Of a stretch of DNA of 64,000 bases, positions 1 to 13,300 are shown one piece after another (positions within the stretch are counted from its first letter, which is position 1; every line of letters begins with the position of its first letter). The stretch comes from Antedon mediterranea (Eukaryota > Echinodermata > Crinoidea > Comatulida > Antedonidae), in NCBI RefSeq assembly GCF_964355755.1, contig NC_092673.1:30697001-30761000 (forward strand), given 5' to 3'. The notes under the pieces were generated by a model that saw nothing but the letters and a program-made list of their open reading frames with translations, made no database searches and was not told the DNA's origin. The position numbers and the translations under genes were made by a program.

Positions 1-818
1 GTTTGATTAGTAGAGTTGAGGCTGACAATTAATTATTTTCGTTTACATTTTTATCTTCTTTATTCTTTAAATTCTCCTAACTAAACTAAAAGCAAAATAA
101 AAAAAAAAATCTCTTTCTATTTTTAATATAAAATAACTTTTTATACTACATGGTATAATTATTATTTTCAAATAAAATAAAATGTAAGCCGCATCTTTTT
201 ATATTCATCTAGGCCTGGCTAACTATGGGTTCAGACCCAAAACAGCCTGACCCCCGAAAGACTAAAAAGTCCCGCAATCTCGACTCTGTCTGGCCGGCTC
301 TGGGTGGGTGTGGTGGGCTAGCCTACTACTCTAGTAGCTAGACTAGGCCTAGGCCTAGCCTAGCCTAGTGCTAGCCTCTACTTTTTTATACAAGAAATCA
401 AAATCCCGAAATTAATAAATAACACGGATACACTTCAAAAAATCAATAAACAACTTCTACAATTAAGTGACTAAATCGGTCACAGTAAAATCCTTTTATT
501 TATGGTGTTTTGTATAAAAGGTCAAGAACGAATCTATGAACATGGAGGTGGCCATTTTGAAGACTCATCACTTCTCGAGTTCTCGTATAAATCTGAATGA
601 GCAAAAGGTTTGACACATAAATACTTAGTATTCTGAAATATTTGAAATAAGTACAGGGTTGCCTTTAATAATAAAACAAATCAAAAAAAATCTTTTTTAC
701 ACAACTAGTATAATTTTCTAATATTGTAAAACACTTAATTTAACGCAAAATGTATATAAGAACTACTTTTGTTGTGGATTAATTCATGTTCATGTAGCGC
801 CCTCAATAGACCGAATGT
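1..818. other. Upstream region of RPL28, no gene seen
   Basis: AT-rich sequence upstream of the ribosomal protein gene. The stretch around 300-380 is made of overlapping GGCCTAG/CTAGCCTAG motifs, a short degenerate low-complexity run that recurs in smaller pieces elsewhere in the window (about 3430, 5265, 17100, 61550). I see no open frame with coding character and no RNA gene. The RPL28 promoter should lie in the last few hundred bases, but no clear TATA box is visible, which is usual for ribosomal protein genes. Confidence 0.5.
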
Positions 819-847
819 CTTTTTCTCGTGTAATTTGGCGAAAGTAG
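819..847 (+). promoter_or_regulatory. Candidate RPL28 TOP transcription start and non-coding first exon
   Basis: The coding exon of RPL28 is preceded by a splice acceptor (AG at 1408-1409), so a non-coding first exon must lie upstream. At 819 a C followed by a pyrimidine run (CTTTTTCTC) fits a 5' terminal oligopyrimidine (TOP) start. A donor (GTAG|GTAACG) follows at 848. The resulting 29-nt exon and 562-nt intron would be typical of animal ribosomal protein genes, whose translation is controlled through the TOP motif. The TOP assignment is an inference; transcript 5' ends would decide it. Confidence 0.4.
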
Positions 848-1409
848 GTAACGTGTGGTAGATTTCCAATTAAAACGTTAAAATTAAGGAAAAAATAAAG
901 ATATATAAACACATTAGTATATATAAAAAGGCTTCAGGATATCTGAGCATTCTTAAATTATAACTTAAATATCATAATATAGATTCTATTGCCATAAACA
1001 CATAACTAAATGCCAGGCTAGCCGATCATAAAAAAGTTCATTATTCACTGCCGACCAGTCGCCACACAAACCGTGACAGTTTAGTGTCTGCCTATCTGCT
1101 AGCCTGGCTACTTTTTTTTCGGATGTGTATAGCCTAGCAAATGTTATGTCATTGTCACTGTGTTGATTGATACAAGGATAAGAGTTCAAAAGCATTAATG
1201 AGGCCTAGCTAGAACTACTAACTAAAAATGTAAATTTGTTACGGTTATTATTAATTTTTTATAAAATATTAAAGAATAATACAGGGGTACAGGTACAGTA
1301 GAGACTCTACTAGACTATTTTAAGTTCTTCCTACAATATTATGATTGTTTGAATAAAGTTTACAAGAAACATCTGCAATTATTTTCATTTATTGTATTTT
1401 TTCTATTAG

Positions 1410-2507
1410 CAACCATTAAACATGTCTGGGGACCTGCAATGGATGATTGTCCGTAACAATTCTGGAAGTCTTCTAAAAGGACTCAATGGCACCACATTCA
1501 GCACAGAGCCAAACAACTTGTTGAACCGAAACTCAAAGAAGTACAATGGTTTCGTCAACAGGAAGACAGTTGGCATTGAGGCTGCTAAAGATGGAAAGGG
1601 CGTTGTACTGGTTACAAAGAAGCTTAGAGGTGCTCCATTTTATTCTGTAGTGTTTAATTGGCCTAGCTTGTATGTTTTTGGATCTCTTGGTTACATACCA
1701 GTATACCAGATTGACTCCAAAACCAATGGATGTATTGGGCAGTGTATCCGCAGCCAAAATTATTGGTTAATTTTTTTACGATTTATCCGATAATTATCCG
1801 ATTTGAATGAGATAATTATCGGTTAATTTTTCTCGCGTGGAATTGGTTAAACCCCCTTTCCACAGACAGTTTATCGGTTAATTTTTGGCCTATGATACAA
1901 ACAATTGGAAATTTTTATATTAATAAAAAATATATAGTTAAAAATTGCATCACATTTTTAAGATATTAATTGCTGTAATAAATGACAATGAAGTTCACTT
2001 ATGCAAATGGACACATGTTTGCAACAAACATGTCTTCTATGTCACATCACTATATACGTATTCTTTATTTATGTATATTTTGTTTGTTTTATTGCCTCTT
2101 CAGTACGCAACAAGCCTTCAAAGTGGTACCGAGAAGTTACATTAAAGAAGGATTCTCGTCGCGCCCTCACAAGTATCAGGCATGAAATTAAAAAGCATGG
2201 TTACAGACGAGACCTTAAAATGGTACGTTCATAAAATAATGACTCAATTACCAGGTTCCAAAAGTATTAAAACCATTATTGTGTTGATCCTAATTCTAAT
2301 TAACTAACACTGTCATAAGATTTTGTATGTTTTTTTGTTTTCCGTACATTGAGAAATTAATAATTTTTCTGTATTATATATTTTAAAACCTCATTTCTCA
2401 TTTACTATTAACAGGCTGCCCTGAGACGAGCAAGTGCTATTCTCCGCAGTCAACGACCAGTAAGCACCGGCCGAAAGGCAAAGACGCCCCGTGGAGCCAG
2501 AAAGTAA
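1410..2507 (+). CDS. RPL28: 60S ribosomal protein L28 (eL28), three coding exons
   Basis: Structural protein of the large cytosolic ribosomal subunit. Coding exons are 1422-1629, 2104-2222 and 2415-2507; 1410-1421 is 5' UTR after an acceptor. Phases join cleanly (1, then 0) and give 139 residues, close to the 137 of human RPL28. The N-terminus [15 protein letters not shown], followed by [17 protein letters not shown] and HRKTVG-like [16 protein letters not shown], is the family's conserved start. Exon 2 carries the [21 protein letters not shown] block. Exon 3 gives [14 protein letters not shown] and a basic tail ending GARK. The first donor (G|GTGCTC) is weak, but the join is supported by the frame and by alignment to the family from memory. 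AATAAA follows at 2563. It reads toward ABCA2, about 1.8 kb away on the same strand. No truncation is seen. Confidence 0.95.
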
Positions 2508-2562
2508 AATGTCATATAAATAACAAGATTTGATAAATGGAGTAAAACCATGAGTGGAAAAA

Positions 2563-2568
2563 AATAAA
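2563..2568 (+). terminator. RPL28 polyadenylation signal
   Basis: AATAAA lies 56 bases after the RPL28 stop codon and is followed about 20 bases later by a GT-rich stretch (TGTGTTGTTTATTG from about 2589), the usual layout of an animal cleavage and polyadenylation site. A short 3' UTR is typical of ribosomal protein mRNAs. Confidence 0.7.
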
Positions 2569-2569
2569 A

Positions 2570-4306
2570 AGAAAAACTTTTAATTGATTTGTGTTGTTTA
2601 TTGTTTTCTATCAAAGGGGTAACATTTGCATAAAATATTATCAGAATTGAGAAGAGAAATATGAAAAGGTGTAAGATTTCAGATTTGGGTGGTTGGAACT
2701 ATTTGTGAGCGAATATAAGCTGTTTTCAATGATGAACTTTTAAAATTTGGCATCACCTTTTTTTTCAATTCAAATTGTCTATATCTTTGTTCACACACAC
2801 ACTGTACTACTGTGGTTGAGTGTGCATAAAATGGGTTTAAGCTACTTGCACACTTATTCCGTTGCATGAAATGAAAGACTGTGCTATTTTGTTACATAAT
2901 AAATATAACATTTTAGAGAATTTAATCTATCATCTCTTATCGAAGCTGATAGTTGCATTGGACATACTGTAGTAATAAGCCATTACAATTTAATTTTAAC
3001 TTCTATCTCTGTAAATTATACCACACATGTTTAAACGCACAATGGGTTAAGCCAATTAACTACAACTTTGATAAAATGTGTAGTTTCAAAAATTGGTTTT
3101 ACCGTACCTACCCTCTTCGATGAACCGTAATTTGTAAATGTCGCCCTCTTTATTGATTGAACTTTTTGACGATGCTGTTTTTTTCTGCTGACGATTGGAT
3201 TACACATGATTGAGGAGAAAAACAAAACAATCGACGTGTACTGTGTGCTGCCCAGTGAAAAGAGACAAAAAGTACGTAAATATTAGGCCTGATGTTAGAC
3301 TGAATAAGTGCAATAATGACGGCCAAATTGATGTTTTAACATGTGCTAATTATTGCAAAGATTGTAGTTAACGAGTGAATAACAGGTTAGTAATTATTTG
3401 CTTTATTTTTTCGTTTTTTTTTATGTCAGCTAGGCTAGGCCTAGGCTAGTAGGGCCTAGCTAGGCCTAATGAGTGGTGGTGTTCTAGGCTACCCTCGTGC
3501 TGGAAAGATAGGAGACTGGACTATCTTAATAGAAAGTATGCAGTCTGGTAATGAGTTGTGATGTATCACATGCAATCATTGAATCACAAGGGCATTGCTA
3601 TTTCCTATGTTTTCAGAATTTGTAAAACTTTTTGTCAACATTTTATTTCATTTGAATAAATAAACATCTAGTCTACTGTATGTATGATAAAACAGTGTAT
3701 TTACTAATACTACCCTTAATTAGCCTTCTAATTATATAATTTAATTAAAAGATTGGACGTATGCCCAGGCCCACAACATACAGTAGGCTCCTACTTAGTT
3801 AAAAAATATGAGACAAAATTTTATGAGGGGGACGTGAAAATTTGTTTTTATTTGGACTAATCTTAAGTAATAAATGTAGAAAAGTTCAATCGTATAATAT
3901 TTCGTTTTAAATAGAAAATATCATTTAGACAAAAATCATTGATTGTGAATAGTTGTTTTGAAAGTTTCATCTACCTGTCACAAAGGATTACAGTACCTCA
4001 GCCTGGGGAATGACTCACACACCAGGTTGTTTGTTCGAGGTCAGAGGTAGTTTTTTTACAACTCAATGTGCGATAAACAACGACCAGACTACATGTCATG
4101 CTCCTAACCGTTCATTTTGCACATGCATGGATATTGGAATGTGTTTTGCCCCGTACCTTGATTTACCCAGGTTTTATGGTTTCTAGGTCCAAGCGGCAAC
4201 CAATGACACATCGATTGACCTGACCTAGGTCGGTCGTCGCAAATGTAATGCTCCCACATCTATGAAACCATGATGATACATTGATATTTATATTTTTTTT
4301 TTGCAG
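2570..4306. other. Spacer between RPL28 and ABCA2, expected ABCA2 promoter region
   Basis: No coding frame with family similarity is visible. Because the first ABCA2 coding exon begins after a strong acceptor at 4306, a non-coding first exon and the promoter of ABCA2 should lie here or inside this interval. One possible donor is AAAAA|GTACGT near 3272, at the end of a GC-richer stretch (about 3150-3270). This is a weak guess. A short tRNA-like piece with TTCGAGGTC near 4035 may be a SINE relic. Confidence 0.4.
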
Positions 4307-4333
4307 AGTGTTATTTGAGGTAAATTTGGAGCC

Positions 4334-7300
4334 ATGGGTTTTTTGCATCAACTCCGACTACTACTATGGAAGAATTTTGTATTGAAGAAGAGAAGTCCAG
4401 TAAGTTGTTAATAATACAATAGTTCAGTTTAGTAAAGCATAAACAATGGTCTTCCTTCTTCGATTATTAAGATATTTCCTCTTAATTTAAACCAATTAAT
4501 GTATTCTGATGAGCACATCATCATCATCATTTCATCAGTGAAAATAATGATGGATATTATAGAATATATTAATATATATTTTTTTGTTACTTTTGTAATA
4601 TAGTCACCCCAATACCAGAGAGTTAACACTACAGCCTAATTAACATACTTATCTTTAATCAGGCAACACCTATTGTTGTGTCTCAATGGTGTTTTGATAA
4701 ATTTGCAATCTACTGTACTATATTGTAATTTAATAATTTAAATATTACAAACATAATGGTTAATTACTGTAGAGTTATTATGGTACAGTATTAAAGGGGG
4801 ATTCTGGGTTTAAAATTGCTTTTAAATATCGTTTATTTATTAAATAAAAAATATAACAATTTATAGACATGTCAGAATGAAGAAGTAATAACGAGAAATT
4901 AAAAAAATTAAATTTCATATACATTTGAGGGTAAATTCATGGAAAGTCTGTTTTTCAGAAGCTTAGGGAAGCTCATTAATTCATGAGACATTTACAAAAT
5001 CACGTCATCAGTGGATTCCAAACTCGCGACGTCAAGCTTGTACGTTGTGTTCTCTCTCCTCTGTCAAACGACGACCACCCGATCATTGTGAAATACATTT
5101 TTTGTAGATTTTCTAAGCTAGGCCTAAAGTGTAATAATAACAGTAGTAGCATATATTTATTTGACATTTAATGAAATACAAAATTTAGTACAGATTACGG
5201 AGTCATAAATAAATTATATTATTTTTATACCTCGAATAGTACAGATCGTCTATCGGCTTCACGTACTAGGCTAGGCCTAGCCTAAATCATTTTATTCATG
5301 GGTAAGAGCCATTTCTGACTAGGGATTCCATGCCACGATGGCTACGTTAAAACATTGGGGCCATCATGGGCCTAGCTAGCCTATTACTAAACGATTGGCC
5401 CATACATAACAAAACTCAGTGGATTCCAAACCCATCCTATCAACCAAACTCCTAAACAATCTAAACCTAAAACGTTCTACAAAAATCGGCTGTAAATATT
5501 GAGGCAAAACAAGGTCGGATCGCCTAGTTTACTCTCCAAAAAAGCGGATACTGCATCAAGCAAGTAGACCGGTAGTAGGAAGGAGACCTAGCTGATCCGG
5601 CCCAGTTAAAAATTGAGCTAGCTAGTGTAGTAGTAGACCCTATGCGAATTGATACTACCAGGCCTTTTACTATAGGCTACACTTGTTAAAAATAGCAATA
5701 CTTATGTTTACAAATATTTCAACTCTCTCATTCGAGCTAATACCATTCCGGTAGGTCGAGTCGACCTTCAATCAAATACTGTACATCGTTCATGTTGTGA
5801 TTATAGACGGGGTATACTCGACCCGACCAGTTTGGTATTGTATACTGTATCTGCTTATCACGTGACGATGCCAAGCATGCAGAGAGAGCACGTGTATCGT
5901 CGTCTCGCTCTCCTCGCTCAGCAGGAATGTATACGTTACGCTTCATTGATTATGAAGGCTTTCCCTAAGTCAGTGCAAAAATCGGCAAACGTAAAGTGCA
6001 AACATATCTAATTTTTCACTGTTTTGATGGATTTTCATAGAAAATTGACTTTATAAATGGGAAGACCGACTAAAATTACATCAGATAAGTATAATTTTAC
6101 AAAAGTAATTGATGGTTAATGATAACGAGTCGTCGGAAGATTGACCATTTCACGAATTTCCTATTCTGTAACCACAGTGTGATTTTGCCGTAGCTGCACT
6201 TGTAATTTGGCCTCATTTCACAGCCTTCGTTCTACTTCACTGGGCGTTTATATAAATTGAAACTTTTACCGTTCAAGAGACAAACAAATATATTTTACAT
6301 TTTTTACTATTCATTTTAAACCCGGAACCCCCCTTTAACAAATTATTATACTGTACTAAAGCTCTGACTAATATCAAACTCAAATATGTGACAAAACAAT
6401 GTGACGTGCCCATATGGACATGATGATGTCATAAAACTACCATATTATATTACAGTAATATTTTTTAGTTTTTATATCTTTGTTAATTTTTTATTTTGTA
6501 TTTACTGTTTGTATTGTTTGAGGGTCCCTAATGATCAGCTTATGCTGGATTGATCACCCTCATAAATATTGTTCAAATAAAATAAGTAAATAAAAAAATC
6601 ACTACCATATTTGGGCACATCACACTTTTTTTTTGTCAAACTAGTTTGATAGTGTAGAAAGAGCTTTCAGTTTTTTTTTATCACACATTTTTCTAGTAGA
6701 TCATAATATTTTCTATTTTCAGCAGAATGATGACAGTAAATTTCATTGGTATATGATTTACTTTGATGTACAACACATAGTACAGACTATTGTCTTGAAA
6801 TAAAGTCTCTGACAATTCAGATTACAATACTAGGCCATCTGTTTGCCCATCACTGGATGTTATTTCATGGTCAAATTTTATTTAATTAGTAGTATTGTTT
6901 TTCGTTTTCCTTGTCTTATTTTGTTCTAACTTTATCCATGAATTAATTAACAAATAAAAAAGAATTTGAAATAATATGTCCTAGTTACAGTATATTCCCA
7001 CCCTCTACATGTTTTAATTGTTAAAGGTGTATCGAACAAAAATGATAAATAAAGGATAATAAAAAAATGACTTGAATATGCCATTTCACAGTTTTAATAA
7101 AGCTAATCACTCCCGTAGCCGTAGGAGAAAAAAAAACTTAAAAAATAATGTTTTCACTTATAAAACGACAGAATGACTGTTAAATTCAACCAAAAACCAT
7201 TGATTTCCAGTCAATTTGGCAATGTTTTTCTTTAAATTACATTTTTTTGGGTAAATGATTTTTGAGATTTATCACATTTTTTCGTCAAAGTAAAAACTAT

Positions 7301-10300
7301 CATTTGACATTAAAATGGTATACTGTATATTTCAAACAAATTATTTTTTTTCAGAGGGAAAATATCTTTTATTTATTGATGATGTAATCCCACCGAACCA
7401 TACTTTTTGCTAAATTTCTCAGTTTTTTTAATGCTAAATACATTTCTCATTTAATCTTTCTATATTATGTTGAATTAAACCATAAAGGAATCATTATCTT
7501 CATGTTAAGCGTTAAGTATACATAATATTTTAAAATTGTTTAATATGTAAACATTCAAATTATTTGATAAACAAAGTTGATAAGTCGTTGTTTACTCCTC
7601 AAACAATCTGCTTTCTTAGTAAATAAACCAACTGAACCATTAAAATGTTTGACCATTATGTTAAAATATTGCATGTTGCTTGTTTTAATAAAAAGTGTCC
7701 TTTTTTTATAGGGGTGTCCATTAAAGTTTTTGACCATAAGGTTAAAATATTGCATGTTGCTTGTTTTAATAAAAGTGTCCCTTTTTTATAGGGGTGTCCA
7801 TTAAAGTTTTTGACCATAAGGTTAAAATATTTCATGTTGCTTGTTTAAAAAAAAAAGTGTCCCTTTTTTATAGGGGTGTCCATTAAAGTGTTTGACCATA
7901 AGGTTAAAATATTGCATGTTGCTTGTTTTAAAAAAAAGTGTCCCTTTTTTATAGGGGTGTCCATTAAAGTGTTTGACCATAATGTTAAAATATTGCATGT
8001 TGCTTGTTTTAAAAGAAAGTGTCCCTTTTTTATAGGGGTGTCCATTAAAGTGTTTGACCATAAGGTTAAAATATTGCATGTTGCTTGTTTTAAAAAAAAG
8101 TGTCCCTTTTTTATAGGGGTGTCCATTAAAGTGTTTGACCATAATGTTAAAATATTGCATGTTGCTTGTTTTAAAAGAAAGTGTCCCTTTTTTATAGGGG
8201 TGTCCATTAAAGTGTTTGACCATAAGGTTAAAATATTGCATGTTGCTTTTTCAAGAGAAAGTGTCCCTTTTATAGGGATGTCCCCCAAAGTGTTGACCAT
8301 AAGGTTCAAATATTGCATGTTGCTTTTTCAAGAGAAAGTGTCGCTTTTATAGGGATGTCCCCCAAAGTGTTGACCATAAGGTTAAAATATTGCCTGTTGC
8401 TTGTTTCACCATAAAATGTCTGCTTAATACTGTAGTGGGGCGTCCCCTGAATAGGAGTTGGCCGTAGGGTAAAGCATTGTGTGTGTATAAACTCTATATT
8501 TTCAGAATTCGAATAAGGATTGAACTACAGTATACAGTAGTTACCATGTAGAAACATACTTAATGTAATGGTCATCATAGTGTAGGTCTGAAGCATGTCA
8601 ATAAAATACAATTTAATATAATACACAATTCAATAAAATTTACAATAAAATACGAAATTACAATACAATAAAATATAATACAATTACCATAATAATGTAT
8701 AATACAATGGCAATAATAAATATCAATATAAAAGGTATACTATATAACTTTTCTGTAATATGGTAAATGCTTATGATAGCTACAGTAGCTGATTAATAGT
8801 GATACTGTACTTTGTTTTCTTTTCTACTCTACATCACTCTCAATATGAGTGAGACGTTCTTCTCCATGTAGAGTTACTCAAATCTAGCACTAGTCCAGTT
8901 GTTGATTAGAAGTACAAACAAACAAAAACATATAAATAAACACTATTAATTATCATGAATTTTATTGTCGGTTTTGAAATAATTGTTGTCAGGTAGCCAT
9001 TTAATAGCAAATGTTAATACCATTAATTATTGTATACGCATTTTGTGCTTTTTAACATGTGTTTTACTATATTTTTGGACTGTTATTTTATGGAAGTCAG
9101 AGTTGAAGGGTTAACGCCATTTCTGGTGATAGTGGGTTTTCCGCGTTTGATTGACCCTCCTCAGCAGTCCACTTCTTTTGTGTTGTCTGCTTGTTCTTGT
9201 TTTCTGAAAGGAATACATAGAAAAAAAAATAAATGGAAATAAAATAAAAGGTTTGAATCCATCTGAAAACAATTTTTATGTAAAAAAACAGAATAATTAA
9301 AATATAATAAAAGCAAAATTGTATTATGTGATATCATCTTTCTCAGACAACAGAATAGCAAAAATAAAACATCATATACCTGGTGAAAACAACAATGGAA
9401 CGTAATGATTATGTAACAGTTACCATAGTGCTTGACATCTCAACAACAATGCCTTTGATTAATAATTGCCTATTGTTACCAATGCTCTGTTTACATAGCT
9501 TAATCAGTTAACTATTAATTATTACCATGCAGCATTATTGAACAATCAATTATTGAGAAGAAGCCCTTTAGGGTAATGCAGTCAATTCTCCCAAAACCAG
9601 ACCCTCTAAAAACCTGAAGCTCTCCCAATACCAATTATTCCCAAATTAATTTTTACCATTAGAAACAAATTCCGAATACAAGACTTTCCAGAAAACCAGA
9701 AATATTTGACCAGCACAGGTGTTCGGTATTGAGAAAAGTTGACTGTATATTCTTCATAAAAGGACACACTAATTTTCTACAAAAAAAACTTTTTTAATAT
9801 TTGATAATTGATTTATAAAAGTTACATCATCTGTACGGTATTCACAATGTTGGATAATTCTGACTTCTCAACTACTGTATCCTTTAAAATCGCAGGAATT
9901 TGTTACAATTGTCTGCCTTTTGTTGAATGTTGTGATTTAACTTGTTTAACTGATCAAACAAAAATTTGTTTAAAATGAAATCCTAAATTAAGAAATGTAT
10001 GTTTATATTGCTATAATCCAAAACTGTAAGCTAACTGTAAGCTAAACTGTAAGCTAAACTGTAAGCTAACTGTAAGCTAACTGTAAGCTAACTGTAAGCT
10101 AAACTGTAAGCTAACTGTAAGCTAACTGTAAGCTAACTGTAAGCTAAACTGTAAGCTAAACTGTAAGCTAAACTGTAAGCTAACTGTAAGCTAAACTGTA
10201 AGCTAAACTGTAAGCTAACTGTAAGCTAAACTGTAAGCTAAACTGTAAGCTAAACTGTAAGCTAACTGTAAGCTAACTGTAAGCTAAACTGTAAGCTAAA

Positions 10301-13300
10301 CTGTAAGCTAAACTGTAAGCTAAACTGTAAGCTAAACTGTAAGCTAAACTGTAAGCTAAACTGTAAGCTAAACTGTAAGCTAAACTGTAAGCTAACTGTA
10401 AGCTAAACTGTAAGCTAAACTGTAAGCTAAACTGTAAGCTAAACTGTAAGCTAAACTGTAAGCTAAACTGTAAGCTAAACTGTAAGCTAAACTGTAAGCT
10501 AAACTGTAAGCTAAACTGTAAGCTAACTGTACGCTAACTGTAAGCTAAACTGTAAGCTAAACTGTAAGCTAAACTGTAAGCTAAACTGTAAGCTAAACTG
10601 TAAGCTAAACTGTAAGCTAAACTGTAAGCTAAACTGTAAGCTAAACTGTAAGCTAACTGTAAGCTAACTGTAAGCTAAACTGTAAGCTAAACTGTAAGCT
10701 AACTGTAAGCTAAACTGTAAGCTAAACTGTAAGCTAAACTGTAAGCTAAACTGTAAGCTAAACTGTAAGCTAAACTGTAAGCTAAACTGTAAGCTAAACT
10801 GTAAGCTAAACTGTAAGCTAAACTGTAAGCTAAACTGTAAGCTAACTGTAAGCTAAACTGTAAGCTAAACTGTAAGCTAAACTGTAAGCTCCATGCTGTA
10901 GACGGAGTGTGAATTGAAAGACCTGAACTGGACTAAATTGTTAAATGGAGTCATAAATCAATAACCAAAACATTCATTGTTTTTCTGTTTCGCATCATGA
11001 GTATTGTGCAATAAAAAATTGCGAAATGATTTAGACTTTATACATTATGTGTTTTTAACAATTATCATACCATCATAAATTTGAACTTTTTATGTAATTA
11101 CTTTGTAACTGGAGTTTCCTGCCAAGAGTAAATTGATCATAAAATGTGTAGTTTCCTTCCTGTTAAGATAAATTTAAAGTACTGTAGAGTTTGGTATAAA
11201 GTATGTTTTCTTATTGCCTGTTCAGACCAGAGTTTTCTTTCATTGTTTGTATGCAACATACATAGGTCTCTGAACCAGAAATGTTTTAAAACTCTTGTTC
11301 ACACCATGGAGGTAACCAACATGCCTTAACAATGCAATTCAAACATACAAGCATACAGTTTGAGTGAAAACCATGGTAAAACTAAAGCTTGATTCCCACT
11401 AGGACGCAACGCAAGAACTAAGCGCAACTCAAGTGAAGAAAATTTGTCCATAAATTTCCGGATAACATCTCTTTGTTAAACTCCAGGTTGGCACTTCTGT
11501 TTCATTTGACCAAAATGCAATCTTCTCATTGCCGACAGAAGTCTGTGACTTGCAGACACCAGTTCTCTACCACTGGCAGCCAGAAGTCTACCTATCATTG
11601 GCTGCCAGTTGATAAATTATTAACTGTTTCTAATGTACCGTATAATAGTATTGTACATAGGAATATTTTATTTGGTTATATTAATCAAACAGCAGTGGGT
11701 TACTGAACTTTACAGATTTCATAAACAGTTGAAACTGTATTTTTTATTTGAATTATTTATATTATTTATTTTTTTCCCATAAATTTCTCATTTTCACAGC
11801 ATTTCTTTCTTTTTTTTCGAAGTGCTTATAAGTAAAAACTCGCTTATTATACCTTATACCATTATACCAAACCAGTTCTTCTTAATGAAAACTGACTTCA
11901 CAAAATCATTGTTTTTTAAAGAACAAAGATGATTTGTTTTGATAAATTTGTTAGAAAGAACTTAGCTATTGAACAAATATTAGAGTTTTCAATTAACCCT
12001 ATAGTTTTGACAACTTTTTTTCAAATTAGGATTTATCACCACTAAATAACCTCTGCTAAAATCTGTATTTCAATGTTATTTTGAATGTAAATATTTTAGA
12101 CCACTTTAATCGCAATATTCAAAGCACTTCACATTATTAACTCACTCATTGGATCAAACACGTATGGACACTCCCATAATGTTGCAGTCAATAAGCGCAA
12201 TTGTGTTTAAACAATACCACCAGGTACCCAATTGTACACTTACCAGCTTATTATATGAACACACAAGTATGCTGTGTCGCATGATGATCATGCCATCATT
12301 GTCATTGGTCTGTGATGTGTGTCATAACATATTGATTATCAATTACGTAAACCAAGTCTATAATTTACATATTTTAAATCATATTTGTAGTTAATAAATT
12401 GAAATATGTTCTATACTCCCCTGTCATAATAATTATTTAGTTGCACAGGGCGGATTAACAGAGATAAGCTTGAGTAATTAGTTTAACTCTGAACTGAATA
12501 CATTCGCCTTTGGTATCTCTAATGTAAATCAGGGCTGCTCTTATTTTACAAATTGTTATGCCTGAAAATGTAATTCAATTATGTTTTTAATTCAATAAAA
12601 TTGAATTCTAAAGTAAAGTGAATGAATGAATACATTTGATTGTCAAGAAATGGGTTAAAATCTCATTTCTTACGTTGCTGAAATTGAGAATTCAAAATTT
12701 AATACAATTTTACATCATATGTTGATAATCGGCATTCCAGCATTGTTAAATTGTGACTCTATGGACTGCGAGTGTGTGTGAAGTATGGCAATCAACTATC
12801 CATGGACTTCAATTAATTTTGTCTATCCTTCCTGTACATACTTTTCAAGTATAAATTCTCATAAGCTTTAGGCTGCAATACACATCTCATAGCACCTACA
12901 GTACACACACAGACCAATAAAAAGGGTCTTGTGTTCGTGAAGACAATAAAACAACCTTTCGTTTTGGGACAGTAGACAGAGAATGAACATTGAATCAACA
13001 AATGGTTTAGTGGTTATGATGTCCAAGCTACCAATCCAATGGTCCTGGGTTCAAGTCCTGTCATGTCAGGAATTTTTCTAATGACAAATTACAACCCCAC
13101 TCACAAATAATTGTAAGAAGACTTTGTTTATATATAGAGAATCTTGTGTATGTTTGTCTTGTGATCAGGATTGCCACCTTTAAGAAAGATAGTGAATGAA
13201 TTCGCCTAATGGTTATACTTGGTAATTTGCCTAAATATTAAAAGAAAAAAAAGGAAAAAAATATTGATCCCATGAGGCTTGTTCAAGCTTAGTTATTCAC

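Noticed and set aside
1533-1757. 74-codon minus-strand frame over RPL28 exon 1
   Set aside because: Overlaps a confirmed coding exon and its intron, with no recognisable domain.
848-2414. Intronic snoRNA in RPL28
   Set aside because: I looked for paired RTGATGA and CTGA boxes with terminal stems in the three introns and found none convincing.
7822-8352. Long open frames on both strands (139-158 codons) with a 27-residue repeat
   Set aside because: They are translations of an 81-bp minisatellite; 81 is a multiple of three, so any frame lacking a stop in one unit stays open throughout.
10021-10890. CRISPR-like regular array
   Set aside because: There are no unique spacers; this is a simple 11/12-bp minisatellite in an animal intron.
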